Source: Phyllobacterium chamaecytisi (GTDB lineage: Bacteria; Pseudomonadota; Alphaproteobacteria; Rhizobiales; Rhizobiaceae). From it: a stretch of 64,000 bases of DNA. The notes beneath the pieces were generated by a model. It was not told the origin of the DNA. It saw nothing but the letters and a program-made list of their open reading frames with translations, and did no database searches. The stretch lies in the NCBI RefSeq assembly GCF_020164455.1, contig NZ_JAIQWW010000004.1, positions 186,001 through 250,000 on the forward strand. Reading direction: 5' to 3'. The position numbers were made by a program, and so were the translations under genes. Below are positions 26,618 to 35,505 of the stretch, piece by piece; the first letter of the stretch is position 1, and every line of letters starts with the position of its first letter.

Positions 26618-28774
26618 TTATACTCGTTCAACGCGATTTTTTTGGTCCCACGCATCCAAGAAAATCGCCACTGTTTCCAGGGAACATTTGTCCAATGCAT
26701 TCTCCTTTCGGATGCGCTCCAAGCCTGCGCGAAAGGTTACTGGATCGAGTATATCTATATCGCGTTTAATTTGTACAATTGTTGAGGCCATGGAAACGCG
26801 ATCACCCAAGCCACCAAAACCTCCGATCCCCATGGACCATGACCGGCTACTCATTGAACCTGCCAATGCGACAAGTGCGTTATCGTTCTCAAGTTGCCCG
26901 TCAGTCCAAGATCGGACTTCTGCCGCGTTATCGTCGCAAAAATCTCTCCAACGGTAGAGAATAAACAGCAAGTCCTTGTGTTGAATTAATTCTCCATTCC
27001 CGGCCGCCGTACGGATCGCATCAAGAGCCTTTGTCTTTAGAGATGCAAGTGCCTCCTCTGTGACGAGACAGTCCTCTTCTCTTATTGTTACCCCGTCAGT
27101 TGGCCGGTAATCACTTATCGCCGACGAGACAAAATCAACTAACCAGCCCAAAGATGCAGTTCTCAGTGCAGATAGATAAACGTCAGTGCGCTCTAAGATT
27201 GTAAAACGTTTCTCCGTCAACCGACGAATTAGCCAATGAAATTGCATCGTAGCATTTGCGAGTTCACCAAAGCCCGTTCCTGCATCCTTTTTGAGATCAA
27301 TCTCGTCATGTACCTCGAAAAGTGCCTGCAACATTAGTTCAACTTTCGACGTGTCGACCCGGCGCGCATGTGTCGTTAGTTCGTCAAGATATATCGGAAC
27401 CATCGATTTATCACCTCTGCGAGCAGTCAGGGCAGCGCGTTTGAATGTATCTTTTATGAATTTAGTATCGTCTGCATTCTGAATTAAATTATTGATCTGG
27501 CTTGAAGATAGCGCCTCTTCACTGAGTGACAGTCGGAAATAAGTATCGAAGTGTGTGTCGACACAAATGCGGCGTTCCATATCCCATTGACTGGCCCAAT
27601 CGCCGCTATAGCCGACGGCCTCAAGTCTGGGGAAAATCCGCTGTAAAGCAATCTGCACTGTCTCACGCCGACTATCTGGAACGTTTTGAAGAAGCTTAGC
27701 AAAGCGAGTTTCGTCCCGATGATCAGGGTCGTCTTGTTGTCGAGTCCCACATATGTTTTGTTTCTCAAGGCGTATTACTTTGAACATACCGGGCTCATAA
27801 AGACGTAGCGTTTCTAGTGCTATGAAATCAGCCAGATCCACCTCATCGGCAATAGCGGGCCACGTGACACTGATGGCATTCTGAAATCGAGCAATGTGTC
27901 GCGGCGTTGTCATGTATGGTGCGACAACATCATAAAAAACGTTCATAAACCGGCGAAGCTGTGACTCCTGGGGTGCGCCGCAGACTTCTTGAACAGAGGC
28001 AAGGACGGCTTGGTTGAGATCGACCTGAAGTGGGGCCGGCAAATCGAAACCAGCTTGAATAATTTTCTCAAGAAAATGGGGGCCTTCAGACGGATATCTC
28101 TCCTGAACTGCTTTATCCGCGAGCTCCCTGTCGAAAACGAGCAGATAAATCAAGTTGGGGAGATGTCCGACTGACTTTAGCAGGCGAAACACAGCCAAGG
28201 CCTCTTCCGGACTCAAACGATCAATATCGTCAATAATTATCAAGAAGCGGCGATTTTCCTCTTCTAGTATTTTGGCAAGTTTTCGGAAAGTCGTCTCGAC
28301 TGTTTCGCCTTTCGGGAAAAACGTAGCGAGAAAATTAGAGGTGCCAGGTATCAATGACGCAGCCCAAGCTTGCCCGCTCGCTAAGGACACAGCTTGACCG
28401 ATGACGGGTCCTGCCTGGAGTACGCGCTGCGTAATGTTAGGAATGAGGTTCTTGACCTTATCTCCTAAACTATTCTTTAGCACCGTGTGCAGATTTTGAA
28501 GAAAGGCAAGGGCTAATGCCTCATCTCCTCTATACCACCAACATTTGAAGTCTGTTATGACAAGCTTATCATTTTGATTTTCCTTCAGTTTTCTGCGAAT
28601 GAGATTTACCGCGCTGCTTTTGCCCGCGCCCCATGGACCGTTAAGCGCAATGGTCGTGCCGATAGGCTTCTCAATATTTAATATACTTTTGGCGATCGCT
28701 TCTGCAAATGGCGTTATTCCGTAACGATCGTCGTCGGGATTTTCGATAGGGCTATCGTTGAAGTAGTTTGACAT
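26618..28774 (-). CDS. KAP-family P-loop NTPase
   Basis: 718 residues. Walker A is GPWGAGKS (46-53) and Walker B is FLIIIDDIDR (177-186) followed by LSPEEALAVFRLLKSVGHLPNLIYLLVFD, all typical of the KAP STAND-related NTPases. A glycine/alanine-rich segment near 118-152 lies between them, where other members carry membrane helices. The C-terminal ~350 residues are helical and match nothing I recognise. The gene is clearly richer in A+T than both flanks and stands alone, so it was probably acquired. KAP proteins occur in phage-defence and membrane-associated systems, but this one has no partner beside it, so a defence role is only a possibility. Confidence 0.85.
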   Translation of the reverse strand: MSNYFNDSPIENPDDDRYGITPFAEAIAKSILNIEKPIGTTIALNGPWGAGKSSAVNLIRRKLKENQNDKLVITDFKCWWYRGDEALALAFLQNLHTVLKNSLGDKVKNLIPNITQRVLQAGPVIGQAVSLASGQAWAASLIPGTSNFLATFFPKGETVETTFRKLAKILEEENRRFLIIIDDIDRLSPEEALAVFRLLKSVGHLPNLIYLLVFDRELADKAVQERYPSEGPHFLEKIIQAGFDLPAPLQVDLNQAVLASVQEVCGAPQESQLRRFMNVFYDVVAPYMTTPRHIARFQNAISVTWPAIADEVDLADFIALETLRLYEPGMFKVIRLEKQNICGTRQQDDPDHRDETRFAKLLQNVPDSRRETVQIALQRIFPRLEAVGYSGDWASQWDMERRICVDTHFDTYFRLSLSEEALSSSQINNLIQNADDTKFIKDTFKRAALTARRGDKSMVPIYLDELTTHARRVDTSKVELMLQALFEVHDEIDLKKDAGTGFGELANATMQFHWLIRRLTEKRFTILERTDVYLSALRTASLGWLVDFVSSAISDYRPTDGVTIREEDCLVTEEALASLKTKALDAIRTAAGNGELIQHKDLLFILYRWRDFCDDNAAEVRSWTDGQLENDNALVALAGSMSSRSWSMGIGGFGGLGDRVSMASTIVQIKRDIDILDPVTFRAGLERIRKENALDKCSLETVAIFLDAWDQKNRVERV

Positions 28775-29028
28775 GAATGAAGACTCAAATTTGATCTGAT
28801 GCAGTTATAAACTACTTTTCGCGAATGGCTCGCCCAAAGTAAATATTCGATGACCAACGCCCCTGAATCCTTATCCCGGATTATCCGTATAGTGTGCCCT
28901 CCTAATCCTTCCAGTAGCGTTTCCGCCAAAACCCCGTACATTGCTCCCCGGGGAATACCATCGGTTGTATCGGTTCGTTGCGTTTGCGCCTTTCAACGCG
29001 CGCGACCAACCTCTGGCGGGAGACACGC

Positions 29029-29805
29029 ATGGTGTTGGGGATTTTTATCGGTGCCATATTCGTCGGCGGAACGATTGCGCTGACCCTCGCCTGCTATTTC
29101 CTCATGCGGTGGATGAGTGGCAATGAGCACGAGAACCATGAAAGGGATCTGGCAAGTTCCGTCGTCTTCCGTGTCTCCGCCCTGCATGGGCTGATCCTTG
29201 CGCTGGTTTTTGCGCAGGAAATGTTCAGCTACCAGCAGCTCCGGCTTCAGACCGCCACCGAGGCCAATGCCATCGCCGACATCTATTTCGACGCCGGGCG
29301 CTATGGCGACACCGAGAAGGTGAAGATCCAGAAGGAGCTTTCCGATTATATCCGCGTCGTCATCGACAAGGAGTGGCGTGGGCTCGGCGAGACCAACCGG
29401 CTTTCGCCCGAAGCCTGGACACAGTGGGATGAAGCCTATCGCGCGATCCTCGATCTGGTGCCGACAAATCCGCGCCAGCAAAGCCTGCGCAACCACATGC
29501 TCGACCGGATTTACCTTGTCTCGGAAAGCCGCACCAAGCGCGAGAGCACAGTTGCCGATGCCCTCAGCGGCATATTCTGGTTCGCCGCCATTTCCGGGAT
29601 GATCTTCATCGCGCTGGCCTATTATTCCTATCCGCCGACGCGCCGCAATGTCGTGCTGATCTCACTGTTCGGCGCCTATACCGGCGTTATCCTGTTTCTC
29701 ATCTACGCCTTCTCCAACCCCTACATGCAGCCGGCGGAGCTCAGCCCCGGTCCGTTCCTGCGGCTGCAGGAACAGATCGCGGCCTTGCCGCCGCCGGCGG
29801 GTTGA
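29029..29805 (+). CDS. DUF4239-like membrane protein
   Basis: 258 residues from the ATG at 29029 (GGGAG 6 nt upstream; an upstream TTG at 28978 is less likely). Four hydrophobic segments are predicted: about 3-25 and 48-67 at the N side, and 183-202 and 210-230 at the C side, with a soluble helical stretch between them. The N-terminal TEANAIADIYFDAGRYGD region and the paired C-terminal helices match the DUF4239 (bestrophin-like) group. The function is unknown. GC content returns to the local norm here, marking the right edge of the KAP islet. Confidence 0.75.
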   Translation: MVLGIFIGAIFVGGTIALTLACYFLMRWMSGNEHENHERDLASSVVFRVSALHGLILALVFAQEMFSYQQLRLQTATEANAIADIYFDAGRYGDTEKVKIQKELSDYIRVVIDKEWRGLGETNRLSPEAWTQWDEAYRAILDLVPTNPRQQSLRNHMLDRIYLVSESRTKRESTVADALSGIFWFAAISGMIFIALAYYSYPPTRRNVVLISLFGAYTGVILFLIYAFSNPYMQPAELSPGPFLRLQEQIAALPPPAG

Positions 29806-29829
29806 GCCCTCGCCGCATCGCACATGATG

Positions 29830-30030
29830 TCAGTGCCGGTTGTGGGTCTGGTCGCGCGTCCTGTTGCTGCTGCGAAGCGTGCAATCATAATAGCCGGATG
29901 CGCAGGACCGGGCCGGGTTCATGAAATAGTCCTCCACACGGGTCTGCCAGCTGTTGCGCGAGCTCGTGCTATTGCAGCCGGCAAGCATGGATAAGGCCAC
30001 AAGGGCGGCAGCCAGTTTCACGATACCCAT
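29830..30030 (-). CDS. Small lipoprotein
   Basis: 66 residues. The N terminus MGIVKLAAALVALSMLAGC is a lipoprotein signal with the lipobox LAGC (cysteine 19). The mature part is polar, Ser/Arg-rich, with two more cysteines (SCASGYYDC) that could form a disulfide. It is convergent with the DUF4239 gene. An AGGAGA sequence precedes the ATG. No family was recognised. Confidence 0.7.
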   Translation of the reverse strand: MGIVKLAAALVALSMLAGCNSTSSRNSWQTRVEDYFMNPARSCASGYYDCTLRSSNRTRDQTHNRH

Positions 30031-30118
30031 ATCTGTCTCCTCTTGTGCGGATTCGGACCTGCACCCGCTTTAGCATGGTGGCCGCGCTTTGACATCCGCT
30101 TTGCGGCGGTCCGACTGG

Positions 30119-30301
30119 GTTATCTCTCCCCTTGTGGGAGAGAAAGGATTTTCCTGGATTTAGCCTCTTTGCTAAATCCTTGGAAAAATCCAAGTGAGGG
30201 GGTATTAAGATGATTGGAAATCCCCTCTCTGGCGATTTCTAGCACTTAGCAAGTGCTAAGATGCTGAAATCGCTTTCTCCCCCACAAGGGGGGAGATAAG
30301 G
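30119..30301. repeat. Compound palindromic element
   Basis: Outer inverted repeats TATCTCTCCCCTTGTGGGAG at the left and CCCCCACAAGGGGGGAGATA at the right bracket two inner hairpins: GGATTTAGC/GCTAAATCC (around 30157-30180, extended by GGATTTTCC/GGAAAAATCC) and GCGATTTC/GAAATCGC with AGCACTT/AAGTGCT inside (30231-30273). The CCCCTTGTGGG outer arm type is a familiar dispersed repeat of rhizobial genomes. It lies between convergent-side small lipoprotein promoter region and the dinB 3' end. Confidence 0.85.
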
Positions 30302-30309
30302 CGCCGCTA

Positions 30310-31554
30310 TCAAAAATCCTCCGGTTCCGGTATGCGCCCGAATGCGATCTTGGAACCGATATAATTGCCCGGGCCGTTGTTCGGGCCAAGGTTGAGCGCC
30401 TTCGACCCATGCCGCACGCGTATCTTGTCGAGCACGTCCGAGACGCGTTCCCACTGGCCGCGCTGCCTCACACTCGCGCCGGTGTCGAACAGGTCGCGGC
30501 TGGCCTCCTCCTCGGCCGACAGGTCATGCAGCACCACCGTGACCGAGCTGATATTGCGCATCTCACCCGCCGCAATCATTCTCGCATGTAACTCATTGAG
30601 ACAATTCAGGAAAGTATGATCGTCGCGCGCCGGGCGGAACTGGCCTTCCAGCGTCACGCGGCTGTCGCGCCTGACGCCGACCGTATAGCTCATCGCCCCG
30701 GCGCGGTAATGCGAGCGGCGCAGACGGCGGGCGGCGCTCAAGCTGAGCAGCCTTGCGCATTGCAGCACCTTTTCCGGCGCACGCCAGTCCGGCGGCAGGT
30801 TGCGGCCATGGCCGAACATGCGCTTGATCGTCTCCGGCCTTTCCACCGCGTAGCCATGCAGCGCCGCAACGAAGCGCTCGCCTTCGACGCTGTTCCAGAT
30901 GGCGCGGGCGTGCTTCGGCGCGAGGTCCCACAACCCCCTGATGTCGCTGACCCCCGCCTCGCCGAGGCGCGCCGTCATGCCTTTGGAGATGCCCGGCAGG
31001 TCGCGCAGTTCCAGATCGAACAGGCGCCCCGGCAAATCCGCATGGTCGAGCAGCACGAAGCCGTCCGGCTTGTCCATTTCCGCCGCGATCTTGGCCAGAA
31101 GCTCGTTGACGGAAATGCCGATCGAACAGGTGAGGATCGGGCCGATCTCATCATGCAAGGCGCGCTTGATCCGCACCGCCAGCCCCGGCGCGTCGCGAGC
31201 TTCCGATTGCAGGAGGCTGCAAGCGACCTCGTCGATGGAGCGGACGGCGGCGATCGGCACGCAGCGCTCGATCGTCTCAAGGATGCGATTATGCAACTTT
31301 ACGTATATGTCCGGTCGTGCCTCGATGAAGACGATGTCCGGACATTTCTGCTTTGCCTCGGCAACGCTCGTCCCCGTCTTGATGCCGAACGGTTTCGCCT
31401 GCCGGCTGGCGGCGATGACACTCGTATGAGGCGAGTCCAGCGGCACCACTGCAACCGGGCGTCCTTGCAGCGCCGGATTGAGCTGTTGCTCGGCGCTGGC
31501 AAAGAAGCTGTCGAAATCCAGATAAAGCTTTTCGGTGTGGGTCGGTTTACGCAT
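30310..31554 (-). CDS. dinB: Y-family DNA polymerase IV
   Basis: 414 residues. The catalytic metal ligands are D13 in LYLDFDSFFASAEQ and the pair in RSIDEV (D108, E109); the usual IDEA reads IDEV. The thumb helix-hairpin-helix region (LRDLPGISKGMTARLGEAGV) and little-finger domain follow. It performs error-prone translesion synthesis. A GAAC-N7-GAAC LexA box lies about 20 bp upstream of the ATG, so it should be SOS-induced. It is a stand-alone copy, not the imuA-imuB-dnaE2 cassette. The downstream repeat at 30119 nearly touches its stop codon. Confidence 0.92.
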   Translation of the reverse strand: MRKPTHTEKLYLDFDSFFASAEQQLNPALQGRPVAVVPLDSPHTSVIAASRQAKPFGIKTGTSVAEAKQKCPDIVFIEARPDIYVKLHNRILETIERCVPIAAVRSIDEVACSLLQSEARDAPGLAVRIKRALHDEIGPILTCSIGISVNELLAKIAAEMDKPDGFVLLDHADLPGRLFDLELRDLPGISKGMTARLGEAGVSDIRGLWDLAPKHARAIWNSVEGERFVAALHGYAVERPETIKRMFGHGRNLPPDWRAPEKVLQCARLLSLSAARRLRRSHYRAGAMSYTVGVRRDSRVTLEGQFRPARDDHTFLNCLNELHARMIAAGEMRNISSVTVVLHDLSAEEEASRDLFDTGASVRQRGQWERVSDVLDKIRVRHGSKALNLGPNNGPGNYIGSKIAFGRIPEPEDF

Positions 31555-31574
31555 GGTTACAAGTTCTCAGCTGA

Positions 31575-31589
31575 GAACAAAACTAGAAC
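31575..31589 (-). promoter_or_regulatory. LexA (SOS) box of dinB
   Basis: GAAC-AAAACTA-GAAC, read on the minus strand as GTTC-N7-GTTC, the direct-repeat LexA box of alphaproteobacteria. It is 20 bp upstream of the dinB ATG (31554). The adjacent GTTCTCAGCTGAGAAC palindrome (31563-31578) shares one half-site with it. Assignment rests on the exact match to the known consensus and on position. Confidence 0.85.
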
Positions 31590-31640
31590 ATGGATCGCAA
31601 AAAAATGGAACAGGAATCTGCGGGAAATGAGGATAAGTCT

Positions 31641-31724
31641 CGCCGATTCTTATGCAAGAATCGTCGATTCTCACGCAAGAATAATTGGAACTCACACAAG
31701 AATTTCGTGATCTCACACGGCTTT
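31641..31724. repeat. Imperfect 21-bp tandem repeat
   Basis: Three clear 21-bp units at 31641-31661, 31662-31682 and 31683-31703 each end CAAGAAT (for example CGATTCTCACGCAAGAAT), with a degenerate fourth unit running into the 3' end of recJ at 31713. It is located between the dinB promoter and the recJ stop codon. No function is evident. Confidence 0.7.
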
Positions 31725-33503
31725 TGCGGCGTCGAGGATGCGAAACTGCGTCGTGGTCGAGCCGTTCCAGTGATTGAGCGCAAGGTTCCCCGCCACATGC
31801 AGCGACTGACCTAACTGCTTGAAAAGAAAGTCTCCGAGCGCACTTCCAACCGCCCGAAACGCTATCGCGTTGATGCGTTTGCCGTCCGCACCTTCCAGCG
31901 TCGCCTTGACATGGCTCGTTCCGACCGTCCTTGCATCAACCAGCCTGTGATGCGGCAAAACCAGCACGGGTTGGGGGTGTCCGGAGCCAAAGGGACCCGC
32001 CCTCTCCATGGTCTCGTAGAGCGGCACGGTCGCCCCGGCAGCGCTCAGCGCGCCATCGATGGCAAGCGACGCGTTGCCACGCAATTGGCCGACCATTTCG
32101 CCGGCGCTTTCCTCGAAAAACGCCCGTAAAGCCGCCATTTTACTGCGTTCCACGGTGATTCCGGCCGCCATCGCATGACCACCGCCTTTGACCAAGAGCC
32201 CCTGTTCGACGGCGTTTCGCACCAGTTTTCCAAGGTCGAAACCGTTGATCGACCGGCCCGAACCGCTCCCCGTCCCATTGGCGTTGAACGCGATCGCGAA
32301 GGCCGGTCGCCGCGTCCGCTCTTTCAGCCGTGCCGCGATCAGCCCCACGATCCCGGGGTGCCAGTCATCGCTGGCGGTGACCAGAACCGCCGGTCCGGAC
32401 CCAGCGGAGAGCTCGACCATCGCCTCGGCCTCTGCCTGTTCCAGCATGATGGTTTCCATCGCCTGGCGCTCCTGGTTCAGGCGGTCGAGTTCCTCGGCAA
32501 TACGCATCGCTTCGTTCGGATCGTCGAGCGTCAGCAGCCTTGCACCCAGCCCGGCATCACCGATCCTCCCGCCTGCATTTATCCGGGGACCCACTAAGTA
32601 TGCGAAATGAAAGGCATTTAGCGGCTCGCCAATGCGCGACACCCGTGCCAGCGCCGCGAGGCCAGCATTCTGCTGGGCACGCGCAACGAGTATGCCTTTG
32701 ACCACGAAAGCGCGGTTGAGCTCCTTCAGCGGCACCACATCGCACACCGTGGCAAGCGCCACGAGATCAAGCAGCGACAAAAGATCCGGGCCGAGAACGC
32801 CGAGGTTGACGTGCTGCTCGCGCAGCACCCGCAACGTCTGCACCAGTGTCAGGAAAACCACCCCAGCAGCGCAAAGATGGCCCTGCCCCGACAAATCGTC
32901 CTCGCGATTGGGATTGACCACCGCATGGGCCGCGGCGGGTAGTTCGCCGCCAACCTGATGGTGATCGAGCACCACCACATCGGCACCGGCGTCCTTGGCC
33001 GCCGTGATTGCCGCCGCACTGTTGGTGCCGCAATCCACGGTGACGATCAGCGACGCCTGCTCCGCCAGTTCCTGCATGGCGGCGGGATTGGGGCCGTAAC
33101 CTTCGAAAATCCGGTCCGGGATGTAAATCCGGTTGGCAATGCCATAATGGGTGAGAAAACGCGACAGGATCGCCGAAGAACAGGCGCCATCCACGTCATA
33201 ATCACCAAAAATCGCGATTTTCTCACGGGCTGCGATCGCTCTGGCGATGCGCTCGGCGGCCTTGTTCATGTCGGTCAGCGAAGCAGGATCAGGCATGAGG
33301 CTCTTGATCGTCGGCTCCATGAAGGCAACCGCCTCATCCAACCCGACGCCCCGGCCCGCCAAAACCCGCGTCACCAAGTCCGGAAAACCGTGGTTTTGCG
33401 CCATCGCCAGCGCGATATTGGCTTCGCGTTGCCCCAGCCGGTCGATCCATTTCAGACCGGTTGCCGATTGTTCAACGCCGAGGAAAAGCCGTTCAGGAAC
33501 CAT
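31713..33503 (-). CDS. recJ: Single-stranded-DNA-specific exonuclease RecJ
   Basis: 596 residues. Motif I is DYDVDG (101-106) and the DHH motif is D180-H-H (VVLDHHQVGGELP), followed by the DHHA1 domain with GSGSGRSINGFDL and KGGGHAMAAGITV. The enzyme degrades ssDNA 5'-3' in recombination and mismatch repair. The gene lies in a region with glpX, hom and an aminotransferase on the same strand, a gene order often seen in Hyphomicrobiales. Its 3' end contains the last degenerate unit of the 21-bp repeat. Confidence 0.95.
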   Translation of the reverse strand: MVPERLFLGVEQSATGLKWIDRLGQREANIALAMAQNHGFPDLVTRVLAGRGVGLDEAVAFMEPTIKSLMPDPASLTDMNKAAERIARAIAAREKIAIFGDYDVDGACSSAILSRFLTHYGIANRIYIPDRIFEGYGPNPAAMQELAEQASLIVTVDCGTNSAAAITAAKDAGADVVVLDHHQVGGELPAAAHAVVNPNREDDLSGQGHLCAAGVVFLTLVQTLRVLREQHVNLGVLGPDLLSLLDLVALATVCDVVPLKELNRAFVVKGILVARAQQNAGLAALARVSRIGEPLNAFHFAYLVGPRINAGGRIGDAGLGARLLTLDDPNEAMRIAEELDRLNQERQAMETIMLEQAEAEAMVELSAGSGPAVLVTASDDWHPGIVGLIAARLKERTRRPAFAIAFNANGTGSGSGRSINGFDLGKLVRNAVEQGLLVKGGGHAMAAGITVERSKMAALRAFFEESAGEMVGQLRGNASLAIDGALSAAGATVPLYETMERAGPFGSGHPQPVLVLPHHRLVDARTVGTSHVKATLEGADGKRINAIAFRAVGSALGDFLFKQLGQSLHVAGNLALNHWNGSTTTQFRILDAAKAV

Positions 33504-33579
33504 CGCTCCGGTTAATCACTCGGCGGCAATGAATGCAATGCTTCGAAAGGCCTATCCAATGGCTTTTACTGCTTCTTAC

Positions 33580-34188
33580 TCAGTTCCCGGGTGGCAGCGC
33601 GAGGGAGCTCACGGTGGAGGCGACAGACGACGCGAAGTCCGTAAGCTGGCGGTCGACGAGTTCCTTGGAACTCAGCCTGTAGTTTATCACGGGTTGGATA
33701 AGCAGATAGCGGCCAAGAACACCCGTAGCGCAGACCAAAAAATCATCCTTTTTCTGCGGATCGTCGGAACTGACACAGGCCATGGCCCGGTTGCCATAGC
33801 TAACGTTCGTCCGCTGCGCAATCTGGCCGGGTTGGGTGCTATGATATTGAAAAGCCTGATCGAGAAGGCTGCGCACCACGGGATCGTCCGGTCCGTCCCT
33901 GACCGGATAGATACCAGGCACATTGCTGGCCCTTACACCATTGATCGATACGATGGCACGCGCATCCAGCCCGCCATATTCGATTGTCGCACTGAAATTC
34001 TGTGGATCGCTGGTGCGGCTGATTACGGTGAACGGGCCGGATGTGTCAGGCAGACTGATCAGAATATCCCCAGAACGATAACCTTGAATAAGGTCAGGAT
34101 CGGCTTCCTGTGCATAGAGTGTCGAGAACTGTGTCGAGCCCACGGCCATCAACAACGCGCAACCGGCTATTCTGTGCTGGATATTCAT
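33580..34188 (-). CDS. Secreted hypothetical protein
   Basis: 202 residues from the ATG at 34188 (an ATG at 34248 would put 20 residues before the signal peptide). A signal peptide is followed by a mature part starting about QEADPDLIQGY. It contains a segment with two cysteines (MACVSSDDPQKKDDFLVCATGVLGRYLL) and has no family I recognise. It sits between glpX and recJ on the same strand. The mature sequence is balanced, with no repeats. Confidence 0.7.
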   Translation of the reverse strand: MNIQHRIAGCALLMAVGSTQFSTLYAQEADPDLIQGYRSGDILISLPDTSGPFTVISRTSDPQNFSATIEYGGLDARAIVSINGVRASNVPGIYPVRDGPDDPVVRSLLDQAFQYHSTQPGQIAQRTNVSYGNRAMACVSSDDPQKKDDFLVCATGVLGRYLLIQPVINYRLSSKELVDRQLTDFASSVASTVSSLALPPGN

Positions 34189-34280
34189 GGTTGTCCCGCC
34201 CGAATGAATTCCTCTCAGAGCAAAATAGCAAAAATACTGTCGTTCCAATAGGGTACAGAGACATTTGTCAGTAAACAGGC

Positions 34281-34316
34281 TTAAAATAAAACTGCCGGCT
34301 CTTTCGAACCGGCAGT
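34281..34316 (-). terminator. Rho-independent terminator of glpX
   Basis: On the minus strand the stem ACTGCCGG/CCGGCAGT (34291-34298 with 34309-34316), loop TTCGAAAGAG, is followed by TTTATTTTAA. It lies 22 bp after the glpX stop codon. Confidence 0.8.
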
Positions 34317-34338
34317 CGAGGCGGTCGGAACGGTGTTC

Positions 34339-35328
34339 CTACTGGAACTTCGCCATATCCTGATGCTTCGCCTTGATTTCGCGGACCGTCTGCGAATGGG
34401 AACGCATGACCACGGTGTGGGTCTGAATGTAATCCCGGGCGAATTTCACACCGGACAACATATTGCCGTCGGTAACACCCGTTGCGGCAAACAGCACGTC
34501 ACCCTTGGCCATCTCTTCCATTGTGTAGATCTTCTTGGGGTCGCTGATGCCCATCTTGGCGGCTCGGGCGATCTTGTCATCGCTGTTCAACTGCAGGCGC
34601 CCCTGCATCTGACCACCGATGCAACGCAAGGCAGCAGCCGCAAGCACGCCCTCCGGCGCACCACCGATGCCGATATAGATATCGATGCCGGTTTCATCAG
34701 GGTCTGTCGTGTGGATGACGCCGGCCACGTCGCCATCGCCGATCAGGCGGATGGCGGCACCGGTCGCGCGCACTTCCTCGATCAGCCTCGCATGACGCGG
34801 CCGGTCCATGATGCACGCTGTGATTTCATTGACCGGCACGCCCTTGGCCTTGGCTACAGCCATGATGTTCTCGATGGCAGGCGCGTCGAGATTGATGATA
34901 CCGGCGGGATAGCCGGGTCCGACAGCGATCTTTTCCATATAAACATCGGGTGCGTAGAGAAGATTACCCTTTTCGGCAATGGCAATAACAGCGAGCGAGT
35001 TGGGCAGGTTCTTGGCGCAGATTGTCGTGCCTTCCAGTGGATCGAGCGCGATATCGACTTCCGGTCCATTGCGCGTACCGACTTCCTCGCCAATGTAGAG
35101 CATCGGCGCTTCGTCACGTTCGCCCTCGCCGATTACAACTGTACCTGCGATTGGCAGGCGATTAAGTTCCTGGCGCATCGCATCAACGGCAGCCTGATCC
35201 GCCGCCATCTCGTCGCCACGTCCGCGCAGACGGGCTGCAGCAACAGCCGCCCGCTCGGTTACGCGCACGAGTTCGAGCGTCAAAATGCGGTCGAGACCCG
35301 CTTCATTCTGGTCGTTGGTTTTCAGCAT
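34339..35328 (-). CDS. glpX: Class II fructose-1,6-bisphosphatase
   Basis: 329 residues from the ATG at 35328, preceded by AGGGA; an upstream ATG at 35361 is less likely. The lithium-sensitive phosphatase fold is shown by GTVVIGEGERDEAPMLYIGEEVG, DIALDPLEGTTICA (metal-binding DPLEGT) and GGAPEGVLAAAALRCIGGQMQ. It hydrolyses fructose-1,6-bisphosphate in gluconeogenesis. It lies downstream of hom (177 bp) and has its own terminator. Confidence 0.95.
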   Translation of the reverse strand: MLKTNDQNEAGLDRILTLELVRVTERAAVAAARLRGRGDEMAADQAAVDAMRQELNRLPIAGTVVIGEGERDEAPMLYIGEEVGTRNGPEVDIALDPLEGTTICAKNLPNSLAVIAIAEKGNLLYAPDVYMEKIAVGPGYPAGIINLDAPAIENIMAVAKAKGVPVNEITACIMDRPRHARLIEEVRATGAAIRLIGDGDVAGVIHTTDPDETGIDIYIGIGGAPEGVLAAAALRCIGGQMQGRLQLNSDDKIARAAKMGISDPKKIYTMEEMAKGDVLFAATGVTDGNMLSGVKFARDYIQTHTVVMRSHSQTVREIKAKHQDMAKFQ

Positions 35329-35505
35329 AGTAATCCCTGCGTTGGTGTGGACATGCCGCATTCCGGATGAATACGGCCTTCCATAGCATTGCTATGCAAA
35401 CCTTTTGTCAAAGTCGAAACGCAGCGGCAAGACCTGCGTGACAAGAAAACGGCATTGCCGAAAAAGCTAATCGATTAAACGCTGTAGCCGAAGTTTCTGT
35501 CAGGT

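Noticed and set aside
26628-29002. Short direct repeat TTCAACGCG on both sides of the KAP islet as possible attachment or target duplication
   Set aside because: Nine bases at such distance is expected by chance, the positions fit the islet edges poorly, and no integrase or tRNA is present.
31590-31814. A 74-codon plus-strand ORF starting right after the LexA box
   Set aside because: It is built from the 21-bp repeat and the antisense of recJ; composition is Lys/Arg/Asn-rich, without a ribosome binding site or recognisable family.
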